Origin: a bacterium
GTDB taxonomy: Bacteria > UBA8248
Assembly: GCA_022828125.1 (NCBI GenBank)
Contig: JAJEJD010000001.1
Location: forward strand, 1-55,885
Reading direction: 5' to 3'
Length of the DNA: 55,885 nt
Shown here: piece after piece, positions 42,388-50,597 of the stretch
Layout of the letters: each line of letters opens with the position of its first letter
Position numbering within the stretch: position 1 is the stretch's first letter
Program-made: the position numbers and the translations under genes
Notes under the pieces: model-generated
Database searches by the model: none
What the model was told of the DNA's origin: nothing
What the model saw: only the letters and a program-made list of their open reading frames with translations

Positions 42388-43107
42388 ATGAGCTATCGAA
42401 TCGAGACGACGCAGGTCCAGGGCAGTGAGATGGAGATTTTCCTGTATGAGCCCGAGGGTGCAGGCCCCCATCCGGGGCTGGTGCTCTGCCAGCACATACC
42501 GGGGCATCAGGGGATCGAAGGCGATCCCTTCACGCTGAAAACGGCTGCGCGCTACCGGGAGAACGGCTACGCGGTGTCGGTTCCGTTTCTCTACCACTGG
42601 TGGTCGAAGAGTGACGACATGCAGATAAAGCGCGATGAGTTCAACGACGCGCAGACGGCGCTGGACTTGAAAGCGGGCTTTGACGCTCTGGCGACGCTTA
42701 CGAGCGTGGACGCGGCCCGTATCGGAATCGTCGGCCACTGCTGGGGCGGGCGCGTGAGCTGGCTGGGCGCGTGCACGGATTCGCGCTACGCCGCGTGCGC
42801 GGTCTTCTACGGCGGCGGCGTGAAGGAGGTGCGCGGCGCAGGCAACCCGCCCGCCATCGAGCTGACGGGCGACATCGCGTGCCCCGTCATCGGCATATTC
42901 GGCAACGAGGATCAGAACCCCTCGCCCGAAGACGTGGACGATTACGAGGCGGCGCTCAAGAGCGCGGGCGCGGAATACGTCTTCCACCGCTACGACGGCG
43001 CGGGCCACGCCTTTCAGTGGGAGGACAACCCCGAGCGCTTCCGGGCCGAACAGAGCGAGGATTCCTGGGAGAAGACGCTGGCGTTTTTCGGCGAGAAGCT
43101 GGGGTGA
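42388..43107 (+). CDS. Dienelactone hydrolase family protein
   Basis: 239 aa alpha/beta hydrolase. The DLH triad is complete: Cys118 in GHCWGG, Asp175 in GNEDQNPS, His207 in GAGHAF. Classical DLH opens dienelactone to maleylacetate in chloroaromatic breakdown; related proteins act on other lactones and esters. In this window a BVMO (making lactones or esters), LigAB and an Fe-ADH of the maleylacetate-reductase fold are encoded, which fits but does not prove such a route. GAGAGGG precedes the ATG; it starts 107 bases after the hydroxyacid dehydrogenase. Confidence 0.92.
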   Translation: MSYRIETTQVQGSEMEIFLYEPEGAGPHPGLVLCQHIPGHQGIEGDPFTLKTAARYRENGYAVSVPFLYHWWSKSDDMQIKRDEFNDAQTALDLKAGFDALATLTSVDAARIGIVGHCWGGRVSWLGACTDSRYAACAVFYGGGVKEVRGAGNPPAIELTGDIACPVIGIFGNEDQNPSPEDVDDYEAALKSAGAEYVFHRYDGAGHAFQWEDNPERFRAEQSEDSWEKTLAFFGEKLG

Positions 43108-43180
43108 GGGGGGATTTACTTAAGAAAAGCGTATGGCGGGGGAGCCATATTTTGGTCATTTTCAATCCAGAATCGGTTTC

Positions 43181-43624
43181 TTAGGTGTGTCTTTGGGTGG
43201 ATGGGCAGATTTCATGATTCGGATCCCACCATAGAATCTTCATGATGTTCGCTTCCTGTATACACCAGACTCGATTCTTGCCGGTCAGCCGAAAGGACAT
43301 GAGTTCATCGGTGTCATCTTTGTGGATCTTTTCGAGACGGTCCCGCGCAGGTTTCACGATATTAACAATCTGGATCGGGTGACTCCCGCTTTGTATGATT
43401 TGGCTCCAGTTTTTCTTTTCGAATTCCTGGAGTTTCTCCATCACGTTCTTGTAAAGGTTCGGATCCGACAGATTCGTCCACGCCCAATCGCCGCCGCGGT
43501 CGCTTTCGCTGAATCTCCATGTGAGAGGAGCGCCGTGGACGTTAGGTTGCTGCGCTTTTGACTGCTTTTTGGGTTGAGGTTCTTGAGCGAGTTTTGATTT
43601 CTTTCGACTTGATTTCCTGGCCAA
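43181..43624 (-). CDS. Putative toxin of a Panacea-type toxin-antitoxin pair
   Basis: 147 aa. A basic, Lys/Gln-rich N-terminal ~28 residues precedes a small domain with SFRLTGKNRVWCIQEANIMKILWWDPNHEICPS. That ending (FRLxGKxRxWxI...WWDPxHxxxP) resembles a small toxin-like family found beside Panacea antitoxins; I recognise the pattern but cannot name its biochemical activity. The gene starts seven bases after the antitoxin gene and ends near 43181. Its AT content and the Lys-rich N-terminus differ from the surrounding catabolic genes, consistent with a mobile cargo gene. Confidence 0.6.
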   Translation of the reverse strand: MARKSSRKKSKLAQEPQPKKQSKAQQPNVHGAPLTWRFSESDRGGDWAWTNLSDPNLYKNVMEKLQEFEKKNWSQIIQSGSHPIQIVNIVKPARDRLEKIHKDDTDELMSFRLTGKNRVWCIQEANIMKILWWDPNHEICPSTQRHT

Positions 43625-43630
43625 CGGAAT

Positions 43631-44071
43631 TCAGAGGCTGGAGTAGTATTCAGCCATGGATGCGTTTGAAATACGCGCCTTTCCGCGTTGTCCGCTGAGA
43701 AGCCCTGATTCTTCCCGAGCATCCCGCCAGGGGGCCTCCATATGGGTCAGCGCACTTAACCAAAGAGATGTCTTGTCTCCATAAAAATCAAGAACGGCAT
43801 CGACGGTTTCACGTTGCACGGCATCCAATTTTTCCGGGTCGCCACCCGGAATACCTGACAAGAGGTATTGTCCCCGGTGCGCCTTGTAGAGATTTCGAAT
43901 GACCGGACCGTTCGCCCATGCCTCGATGCGGTCGCGGAAGAGTGATTTATCATCCCAGACCAGAGACCAGGCCTGGGCGTAATAAACCAGCTTCTGGAGT
44001 TTCATGGCCGGCATCTTGCCCTGCTTTCGCAGGATGTAAGCGGCCACGTCGATGGCGCGGACAGTCATCAT
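43631..44071 (-). CDS. Panacea (DUF4065/SocA-like) antitoxin-type protein
   Basis: 146 aa. The Panacea signature is clear: AAYILRKQGKMPAMKLQKLVYYAQAWSLVWDDKSLFRDRIEAWANGPVIRNLYKAHRG. The domain is established as a widespread antitoxin or proteolytic-adaptor module that neutralises varied toxins. Three start codons lie in a row (TTG 44074, ATG 44071, ATG 44068); AGGG stands about ten bases before 44071. The partner gene follows seven bases downstream, so they are co-transcribed with the antitoxin first, the usual order. It sits between the dienelactone hydrolase and LVIVD genes, transcribed from its own putative promoter. Confidence 0.88.
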   Translation of the reverse strand: MMTVRAIDVAAYILRKQGKMPAMKLQKLVYYAQAWSLVWDDKSLFRDRIEAWANGPVIRNLYKAHRGQYLLSGIPGGDPEKLDAVQRETVDAVLDFYGDKTSLWLSALTHMEAPWRDAREESGLLSGQRGKARISNASMAEYYSSL

Positions 44072-44182
44072 CAAAATCTATCCCTGTTTTGATTCCAGGC
44101 GCGTCAAGCAGCACTTGCGTAGATAATTCGAAATTTTTGCATGGGTCTGAACGACTGTGGATAGCTTTGCCTCGTGACAATC

Positions 44183-44210
44183 ATTCTGGCATAAAAATAA
44201 CAAAAGTCAA
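44183..44210 (-). promoter_or_regulatory. Possible promoter of the Panacea toxin-antitoxin operon
   Basis: On the minus strand, TTGACT (44210-44205), a 16-base AT-rich spacer and CAGAAT (44188-44183) precede the antitoxin gene by about 110 bases. The match is partial. Confidence 0.3.
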
Positions 44211-44248
44211 TCACAATCGAGATTCACTCGACGCTATAGAAGCACCCC

Positions 44249-45571
44249 CTAAAAATCGGACTCCAGTATCCACACGCCCGCGCCCAGGCGTTCGCTGATG
44301 TAGGCCCTGCCGTCCGCGGCCATATAGACGTCGTCCACCTGGACCTGGAGGAGTTCGTAGTCTCTCCCCCAGAGGGGGCGGATGGGGTCGCGTTTGGGCG
44401 TTTCGGGCACGTAGTGGGCGACTTCCTTCGGATTCAGCGGGTCTTCGATGTCGAACACGCGCAAGCCCCCGTTGAACCACGTCATGTAGACTTTGGTTTG
44501 GTCGATGAGGGAATCCGGGCGGTTCTCGTGCAGGTTGTGCGGGCCGGAGCGTCCGCCGCGCTCGGCGTAATCGCCCTCGGGATGCGGGAAGGTGGACAAG
44601 ACTTTCGGGTTTTTCTCATCCGAAATGTCCATCACGCGGATCTGCTTTTCGATGTCCTCCATATCCTCCGCCGTGCATTCATCCGACACGATGCAGATGT
44701 TTCTGTCCAAAAGGGGCAGCACGGAGTGCGTGGCCGAACTCTCCTCGGGCGGCCACTGGGTGTGGCTGATGAGAGTCGGGTTCGTGATGTCGGCGATGTC
44801 CAGGATGATGAAGCCCGAATCCCACCACGCGCCGTAGCACCTCTCGCCCACGTTCATGGACATGTGCACGCAGGCGCGTTTTTTCTTCACGCTCTCGGGC
44901 ACCTCGCCGCCCAGGGGGATGTATTCGCCTTTTCTATTTTTCTTGAAGCGGAACTGGCCCATCTGGTACCAGTCGCGCTCCTCGTCGTTCCGCATGCCCG
45001 GCATCGCCCAGCGGCCGACTTCCCTGGGGCGGGTAGGGTCTTCCAGATCGATGATCTTCAGGAACTGATCGATGTATTCATCGTCCCCGGCCGTCAGGAA
45101 GGCGTAGCGTCCGTCGCCGAACCAGAACCGGTGCACCCCGCGCCCGCCCGTGTGGAAATACCCCAGCGGGCGGAGTTCGGGCAGGTTCGATACGTCGTAG
45201 ATGTCGATTCCCGCCTTGAAGGGCTCGAAATCGGGGCCGCGTCCGCCGAACTGCTCGTTGTTCACGACCATGATGTCGCCCACGATCTGGAGCTTGTTGT
45301 TGTGCGTGTTGCGCGGGGCGGGAATCTGGTTCACGACCTTTGGTTTCCGGGGATTCGAGGCGTCGATGACGCTCGTGCCCGCCCCCGACATGCCCACGTG
45401 GCCGCAGAGTATGAAGTCGTCCTTCACGAGAAGCTGCATGACGTCGCCCTTGTTGCGGCCGCCGAAATCGCAATGGCCCAGGAGCTTGAAGCCGTTCGCC
45501 TCCTCGGGGGTCATCTCCTTGCCCGGTTTTCCGCGTCCCGGCGGAATGGCCGGGTCCGGCGTGCATTCCAT
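44249..45571 (-). CDS. LVIVD-repeat beta-propeller-like protein
   Basis: 440 aa, cytoplasmic or uncertain location (no signal peptide visible). Repeated blades of the LVIVD type are visible: GTSVIDASNPRKPKVVNQIP, GIDIYDVSNLPELRPLGYF, LKIIDLEDPTRPREVGRW, FIILDIADITNPTLISHT, IRVMDISDEKNPKVLSTF and LRVFDIEDPLNPKEVAHY, giving at least six. Such proteins are often listed as choice-of-anchor or LVIVD proteins with no known reaction; a binding or scaffold role is plausible. ATG 45571 has AAGGAG six bases upstream; the frame's first ATG at 45589 overlaps that site. The N-terminal CTPDPAIPPGRGKPGKEMTP is Pro-rich. Confidence 0.85.
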   Translation of the reverse strand: MECTPDPAIPPGRGKPGKEMTPEEANGFKLLGHCDFGGRNKGDVMQLLVKDDFILCGHVGMSGAGTSVIDASNPRKPKVVNQIPAPRNTHNNKLQIVGDIMVVNNEQFGGRGPDFEPFKAGIDIYDVSNLPELRPLGYFHTGGRGVHRFWFGDGRYAFLTAGDDEYIDQFLKIIDLEDPTRPREVGRWAMPGMRNDEERDWYQMGQFRFKKNRKGEYIPLGGEVPESVKKKRACVHMSMNVGERCYGAWWDSGFIILDIADITNPTLISHTQWPPEESSATHSVLPLLDRNICIVSDECTAEDMEDIEKQIRVMDISDEKNPKVLSTFPHPEGDYAERGGRSGPHNLHENRPDSLIDQTKVYMTWFNGGLRVFDIEDPLNPKEVAHYVPETPKRDPIRPLWGRDYELLQVQVDDVYMAADGRAYISERLGAGVWILESDF

Positions 45572-45963
45572 GTCGGACTCCTTGTTCATTGAGATGGCGG
45601 GATTATAGACGCACGGGGGGCGAACCGAACAGCGGCGGGCGATTTCCTTTCACAGGCTCCTCATGTAGGGCTGTTGAAAAAGGCCCCTTGTCAGAGGACA
45701 AAGGCAACCCCCCCTACCCCCCCCTTGTCAGGGGGGTAAGAAAAAACAAAAGCCACTCTGCCGTCGGCGGGCGTCGCCTTTTTATACCCCCCTGACAAGG
45801 GGGGGTTGGTTTTCAAGCCGAGAGGGGCGTCCCCTCTATCCCCTGAAAGGAGGCTTTTTCAACAGACCTCAAGGAGAGAGCCATTTCAAAAGCCTGTGTC
45901 GAATGAGAAATCCATTTCCTGTTTGCGGGTGACTTTACCAACGGCCCCATGTAGGCTTTCTCC
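45572..45963. repeat. Repeat island in the divergent gap upstream of ligA
   Basis: It holds GGGCTGTTGAAAAAGGCCCC (45669-), MITE-like copy D (45700-45813) and AGGCTTTTTCAACAGACC (45852-). The LVIVD gene (minus) and ligA (plus) diverge from here, so promoters must lie among the repeats or in the remaining ~90 bases before 45964. I see no convincing hexamer pair. Confidence 0.7.
45700..45813 (-). repeat. MITE-like inverted-repeat element, copy D (inverted orientation)
   Basis: The arms are AAAGGCAACCCCCCCTACC with TTGTCAGGGGGGTAAGAAAA on the left and CCCCCCTGACAAGGGGGGG then TTGGTTTT on the right. The TATAAAAAGGCGACGCC core motif is on the right here, as its reverse complement, so the element is flipped relative to A-C and E. 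The right arm lacks the TAGGGGGG segment that the complete copies have. Confidence 0.78.
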
Positions 45964-46242
45964 ATGTCGAAATTATCCCTGAACCGCTTGATCCACGACA
46001 TCCAGCCTTTGGAGAAACGCGAGGCGTTCCTGCGCGACCCGCTCGAATTCGCGCGCGGCTATGACGTAACCGACGCGGAGCTTGCGGCGGTACGCGATTC
46101 CGACGTGCGTGCCTTGTGGAACTTCGGCGCGAACCCCTACCTGCTGCGGGTGCTGCAGTTTCGCGCAGGGATATCGGATGAAGATTTCCGGGCGGCGCTT
46201 GTAGGCTTTTCCTATCCACGCCCCGACGAGGGGGAGATATAA
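45964..46242 (+). CDS. Extradiol dioxygenase LigAB, LigA-type subunit
   Basis: 92 aa. The small helical LigA fold is suggested by LNRLIHDIQPLEKREAFLRDPLEFARGYDVTDAELAAVRDSDVRALWNFGANPYLLRVLQ, a pattern shared by LigA of protocatechuate 4,5-dioxygenase and related subunits. It forms the active site lid over the LigB subunit encoded one base downstream. No convincing ribosome-binding site precedes ATG 45964, so the first residues may differ. Together the two would cleave a catechol or gallate-like ring next to a hydroxyl (meta cleavage); exact substrate unknown. Confidence 0.85.
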   Translation: MSKLSLNRLIHDIQPLEKREAFLRDPLEFARGYDVTDAELAAVRDSDVRALWNFGANPYLLRVLQFRAGISDEDFRAALVGFSYPRPDEGEI

Positions 46243-46243
46243 G

Positions 46244-47071
46244 GTGGCGGAGATCGTCGGGGCCTTCGCGGCGAGTCACACGCCTCTTTTTATCCTGAGG
46301 CACGACGCGCCCGCAGAAGATGTGAGGGAAGAGGTGTTCTCTTCTTATCGCAGGATGGCGCGCGAGATCGTGGAGCGCGGCGCCGAGGCAATGGTCCTGC
46401 TGGGGAACGATCACTTGCACGCCTTCTCGATGGACAGATACCCCGCGCTGGCTATCGGCGCGGGTCCCCGCTTCGGCCCGGTGGAGACCGAGCCTTTCCT
46501 GCCGGGCGACGTTTACGAAGGCGCAGAGGGGCTGGCATCCCACCTTACGCGCGGGCTGCTGGCGAGCGGTTTCGACCCCTTGCTGTGCCGCGAACTGGCG
46601 CTCGATCATTCCTTCGTTTCGCCCCTGGCGCTCATGGGTGATACGGGTCTGCCCATCGTGCCGATCCTGCAAAACACGGTGGCGCCGCCCCTGCCGCCCG
46701 CTTCTCGATCATATAGTCTCGGCGTCTCGCTCAGGCGATTGCTGGAGGACTACACAGGCTTCGAGCGCGTGGCCGTGGTGGCGACAGGCGCGCCCTCGCA
46801 CTGGATCGGCACCCCCGAGCAGGGTGATATCGACGAGGCGTGGGACCGCGAGGTCATCGACTTGCTTTGCCGCGCCGACGCGAAAGGTCTCTCCTCGTGG
46901 CCGCAGGCCAGAATCGATGAGGGCGGAAACGGGGGTAACGAGATCAGAACCTGGATATCCGCCGCGGCTCTGAGCGGAGACACCGAAGCGAATCTGTGGA
47001 CTTACCGGATAGAACCCCTGTGGTTCCTGGGGGTGACGGTTATCGAGTGGCCCATCGGGCCTGCTCTTTGA
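46244..47071 (+). CDS. Extradiol dioxygenase LigAB, LigB-type catalytic subunit
   Basis: 275 aa, class III extradiol dioxygenase. By position the metal ligands are His12 (ASHTP), His59 (NDHLH) and Glu233 (GNEIRTW), with catalytic His186 (GAPSHW); in Sphingobium LigB these are H12, H61, E242 and H195, a good fit. The start is GTG 46244, one base after the ligA stop and preceded by GGGGGAGATATAAG, so the genes are translationally linked. Next gene is a quinone-oxidoreductase-like MDR 24 bases later, probably in the same operon. Confidence 0.92.
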   Translation: MAEIVGAFAASHTPLFILRHDAPAEDVREEVFSSYRRMAREIVERGAEAMVLLGNDHLHAFSMDRYPALAIGAGPRFGPVETEPFLPGDVYEGAEGLASHLTRGLLASGFDPLLCRELALDHSFVSPLALMGDTGLPIVPILQNTVAPPLPPASRSYSLGVSLRRLLEDYTGFERVAVVATGAPSHWIGTPEQGDIDEAWDREVIDLLCRADAKGLSSWPQARIDEGGNGGNEIRTWISAAALSGDTEANLWTYRIEPLWFLGVTVIEWPIGPAL

Positions 47072-47095
47072 GCGATTACGAAGGAGGATGAAGGA

Positions 47096-48085
47096 ATGCC
47101 GAAAGCGGTTCTTTTCGATGAGTTGGGCGGCGCGGACGTGCTCCGCGTGGCGGAAGTTCCTGATCTGGAGCCGGGGGAGGGCGAGGTGCGGGTCGCCGTG
47201 GAGACGATAGGGCTCAACCGGGCGGAGGTTCTCTTCCGTGAGGGCCGCTACCATGACAAGCCCGAGTTTCCTTCCCGCATCGGCTACGAGGCCTGCGGGG
47301 CGATAGACGCCGTGGGTCCGGGCGTGGAGGACCTTGCGGTGGGCGACCGCGTGAGCACGATTCCCTGCTTCTCGATGGTGGAGCACGGCGTGTGCGGCGA
47401 GCAGGCGGTCGTGCCCGCGTTCGCCGCCGCCCGCTATCCCGATAACCTCTCGCCCGCCGAGGGTGCTTCCATCTGGATGCAGTATTTCACCGCATACGGC
47501 GCGCTCATCGAATTCGGGGGCGTGAAGGAGGGAGACACCGTCCTGCTCACGGCGGCGAGCAGCAGCGTGGGCGTCGCGGCGATACAGATTGCCAAATCGG
47601 TCGGCGCGCGGGTGATCGCCACGACGCGCGGGGCGGGCAAGAAGGATTTTCTCCTGAACATCGGCGCGAACCGGGTCGTCGTGACGGACGAGGAGGATCT
47701 GGCGGAGTCGGTGATGGATATCACGGGAGGCGCGGGCGCCGACATCGTCTTCGACCCCGTCGTCGGGTCGACGCTGCCGAAGGTCGCCGATGCGACCGCG
47801 TACCAGGGCTCGATTTTCCTCTACGGTCGCCTCTCGCCTGAGGATGCGGTGATACCCCTGTTCCCGGCTCTCCGGAAAGGGCTGACCTTCCGGTGCTACA
47901 CGATCATGGAGATCACGAAATTCCCGGAAAAAAGGGAGAAGGGGAAGAAATTCATCTACGAGGGCCTCGAATCGGGCGCGCTCAAGCCCATCATCGCCAG
48001 GACGTTTCCGCTCGACGACACGTTGGGCGCGTACAAGTACATGGAATCGAACCAGCAGATGGGCAAGATCGTCGTCGAGGCGTAG
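47096..48085 (+). CDS. Zinc-free MDR quinone oxidoreductase-like enzyme
   Basis: 329 aa. The MDR fold is without the zinc-binding Cys set: RIGYEACGAIDAVGPGVEDLAVGDRV corresponds to the GxExxGxV(D/x) loop, and the coenzyme domain has LLTAASSSVGVAAIQIAKSVGARVIATTR, in which the usual GxxGxxG is AASSSVG. Members reduce quinones or enones with NADPH. Strong AAGGAGG lies before the ATG. Downstream of ligAB, it could act on a ring-cleavage or aromatic intermediate; this is inference. It ends where a large repeat island begins. Confidence 0.9.
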   Translation: MPKAVLFDELGGADVLRVAEVPDLEPGEGEVRVAVETIGLNRAEVLFREGRYHDKPEFPSRIGYEACGAIDAVGPGVEDLAVGDRVSTIPCFSMVEHGVCGEQAVVPAFAAARYPDNLSPAEGASIWMQYFTAYGALIEFGGVKEGDTVLLTAASSSVGVAAIQIAKSVGARVIATTRGAGKKDFLLNIGANRVVVTDEEDLAESVMDITGGAGADIVFDPVVGSTLPKVADATAYQGSIFLYGRLSPEDAVIPLFPALRKGLTFRCYTIMEITKFPEKREKGKKFIYEGLESGALKPIIARTFPLDDTLGAYKYMESNQQMGKIVVEA

Positions 48086-48745
48086 GCCGCGGGCCCATGA
48101 AAGACCCCGCACCGGGGGCATCGTCTTGCCCCCCTTGTCAGGAGAGCTTTCTTTTGTCTCTCTCGTCGGGGAGGCTTTCCGCGAAGGCGGAACCTTTGCG
48201 CAAGCACCCAACCCCCTCATCCTGAGTAGGCGCGTCAGCGCCGTATCGAAGGAGGGGGGAACGAACATCTCCCGACCGGTGCGGGGCCTCGCCCTTCGAT
48301 ACGCGGCTTCGCCGCTACTCAGGGTGAGGTCAATATGGCGGCTGCGGGTTTCGTCCTTGCCCCGCCGCACCGGAGTGTGTAGGGGTCGCATATATGCGAC
48401 CCGACCTTTTTGCCTTCCAACGACGGGCCGCATATATGCGGCCCCTACACTCCCTTCGCCAAGGCGGAATCCCATTGCCGTCATTCCGGTATTGCATGGC
48501 TTTTTCAACAACCCCGGCAAAGGGGGGAGGGGGGGGGTCGGCAGGGAGACGTGTTTTCCCGTAGGGACAACCCTCTGTGGTTGTCCTTCGTTAGGACAGG
48601 CACGGAGGCCTGTCCCTACGGTGAATAATTCGATGATCGGGGTTACCTCCCTCCCCAGGGGGACTTTTTCAACAACCCCCTCAAGGGGGGAGTGAAATCC
48701 AATATGCTCCTTCTGTAGGCTTTTTCAACACGCGCCGCGCCGGAG
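48086..48745. repeat. Large repeat island between convergent MDR and TPP-enzyme genes
   Basis: It contains a MITE arm fragment GCCCCCCTTGTCAGGAG (48127-), a CCTGAGTAG/CGTATCGAAGG inverted pair (48215-48329), GTAGGGGTCGCATATATGCG with GACC (48377-48401) facing GGGCCGCATATATGCGGCC (48425-48443), TCATTCCGG (48481-), GGCTTTTTCAACAACCCCGG (48498-), GTAGGGACAACCCTCTGTGG / GGACAGGCACGGAGGCCTG (48561-48620), GGACTTTTTCAACAACCCCC (48660-) and GGCTTTTTCAACACG (48718-). No gene is credible. It has the greatest density of repeats in the window. Confidence 0.8.
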
Positions 48746-50401
48746 CTAGCCGAACGGGCGGGCGTGGGAGTAGCCCATCTCCTCGCTCGTGATGAACTCG
48801 AGCAGCGCGGGCGTTCCTTCTTCAGTCACACGCCTGGCTTCCAGGAAGGCGGGGCCGACCTCATTCGGGTCCTCCACGCGCTTCGCCCAGCCGCCCAGCG
48901 CTCTGGCGATGTCGGCGTATTCGCCGCCCACGTCGCGCGTGCCGTATTTCTCGTGGGAGAGCGCCATGTGATTGGTCTCCACCGCCATGGTGGAGTTCTT
49001 GAGCACCACGGTGCAGATGGGCAGGTTCTCGCGCACGGCGGTCTCGAAATCGAGCCCCGTCATGCCGAACGCCGCATCGCCCATGAAGTTCACGCAGAAC
49101 TTATCGGGCGCGGCGAGCTTGGCGCCCATCGCGAGGCCGAGCCCCGTGCCGAGCTGGTGCGATTTCCCCCAGCCGAGGTAAGACCTGGGCGTGTCGCAAA
49201 GGTACATGGGCAGCATCTCGTACCGCGGGTTCCCCGAATCGTGCGTGGCGATGGCCTCCGCCGCAGGGATGTTCCGCATCAGCTCCCCGATGACGCGATA
49301 GGGGTTGATGGGTTTTTCATCGGATTCGAGCTTGGGCGCCCACTCATCGAGCCAGGTCTTCCACGCCTCCGCCACCTGCGCCTGCACCCCCTCGCGCCCG
49401 CTTCTGTCCGCGCCCTTCACCCGCTCGGCGCAGCAGTCGATGAACTGGCGCAGCACGAGCTTCGCGTCGCCGAGCACGGGGTGGTCGGCGGCGTAATTCT
49501 TGTTGATGTCGACCGGATCGTTCGTCGCGTGGACGATGGTCTTTCCGCCGGGCACGCGCGTGGCGAGGCCGTGGTCGGTGAGGCTCGTGCCGACGGCGAA
49601 CACGAGGTCCGCGTCTCTTAAGAAAAGATAGGCGGGACCCGCCATGACGCTCGAGCCGACGCCCAAGGCGAGGGGATGGTTCGCTTCCGAGATCGCGCTC
49701 TTGCCTTCCATGGTGGTCAACACGGGAACCTGGAGGAGTTCCGCCAGCTCGCGCAACTCATCCGTAGCCTCGGCGTAGAGCACGCCCGCGCCCGCGAGGA
49801 TCACCGGGCGCTTCGCTTCGACCAGCGCGCCTGCGGCGTTCTCAACGTCCTTGGGGTCCGCCTGGGCGCGCGTTCGCTTCACGGGCGTGTAGCTTTCGAG
49901 CATATCCTCACTGACTTCCGCCCCCGCCACGTCTTCGGGCAGTTCGACGAGCACGGGGCCGGGGCGTCCGTTCCGCATCGCGTGAAAGGCGCGGCGCATG
50001 GCGTCCGCCGCCCGTTCGGGCACGTTGATCTGCTCGGCCGATTTCGTCACCGAGGCGTAAGAGTCGACGGAGCTGAACATGGGGAAGACGCGGTCGCGCC
50101 CCCTGGCGTGGCCGAGAGGGAGCAGCAGCATGGGCGTGGAATCCGAATATGCGGTCGAGATGCCCGGAAAGGCGTTTTCCGCCCCCGGCCCGTACTGCAT
50201 GGTGAAAACAGAAGGTGCTGCGCCGTTGGTGACGCGGGCGAAGCCGTCCGCGATGCCCACCCCCACGCGCTCCTGGCGGCAGACGATGGGCCGGATGCCG
50301 ATGGCGGCGGCCGCTTCGATCTGGACGGTGGTGGGATAACACTTTAAGTGTGTCACCCCTTCGCGCTTCAGGATTCCGGCGATGACGTCGACGACGCGCA
50401 T
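48746..50401 (-). CDS. Thiamine-pyrophosphate-dependent enzyme, acetolactate-synthase-like (2 of 2)
   Basis: 551 aa. The family's three domains are present: activating Glu in CRQERVGVGIADGFARV, the TPP-binding MGDAAFGMTGLDFETAVRENLPICTVVLKN with GDA rather than GDG, and the middle domain VILAGAGVLYAEATDEL. The final residue of the TPP motif is KNS where many have NN. ATG 50401 lies seven bases after AGGAG; the longer frame to 50458 has no support. It is not adjacent to ilvC or ilvN, so a catabolic decarboxylase or carboligase is more likely. Diverges from the crotonase gene. Confidence 0.92.
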   Translation of the reverse strand: MRVVDVIAGILKREGVTHLKCYPTTVQIEAAAAIGIRPIVCRQERVGVGIADGFARVTNGAAPSVFTMQYGPGAENAFPGISTAYSDSTPMLLLPLGHARGRDRVFPMFSSVDSYASVTKSAEQINVPERAADAMRRAFHAMRNGRPGPVLVELPEDVAGAEVSEDMLESYTPVKRTRAQADPKDVENAAGALVEAKRPVILAGAGVLYAEATDELRELAELLQVPVLTTMEGKSAISEANHPLALGVGSSVMAGPAYLFLRDADLVFAVGTSLTDHGLATRVPGGKTIVHATNDPVDINKNYAADHPVLGDAKLVLRQFIDCCAERVKGADRSGREGVQAQVAEAWKTWLDEWAPKLESDEKPINPYRVIGELMRNIPAAEAIATHDSGNPRYEMLPMYLCDTPRSYLGWGKSHQLGTGLGLAMGAKLAAPDKFCVNFMGDAAFGMTGLDFETAVRENLPICTVVLKNSTMAVETNHMALSHEKYGTRDVGGEYADIARALGGWAKRVEDPNEVGPAFLEARRVTEEGTPALLEFITSEEMGYSHARPFG

Positions 50402-50597
50402 GTGGCTTCTCCTATCGATTCGGTGGATTTGCTGTTTCCGGTGGGTGGAGTCTCTCATAAGTTTCCGAATAAGGAAATTTCCGCGTACACGAGCGCGCTC
50501 GGGCGGTTTTCGCTACAATGGCTGCCTTCGACCCGACAATGATTTCAAGGAGCGATGGAGCCGCTCCCGCACCTTTTCAGAAAAAGGAAGCCCGGCC

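Noticed and set aside
48377-48449. A transcription terminator pair after the MDR gene
   Set aside because: The CATATATG palindromes fold well but lack T tracts on either strand and recur with different cores elsewhere, so I class them as dispersed repeats.
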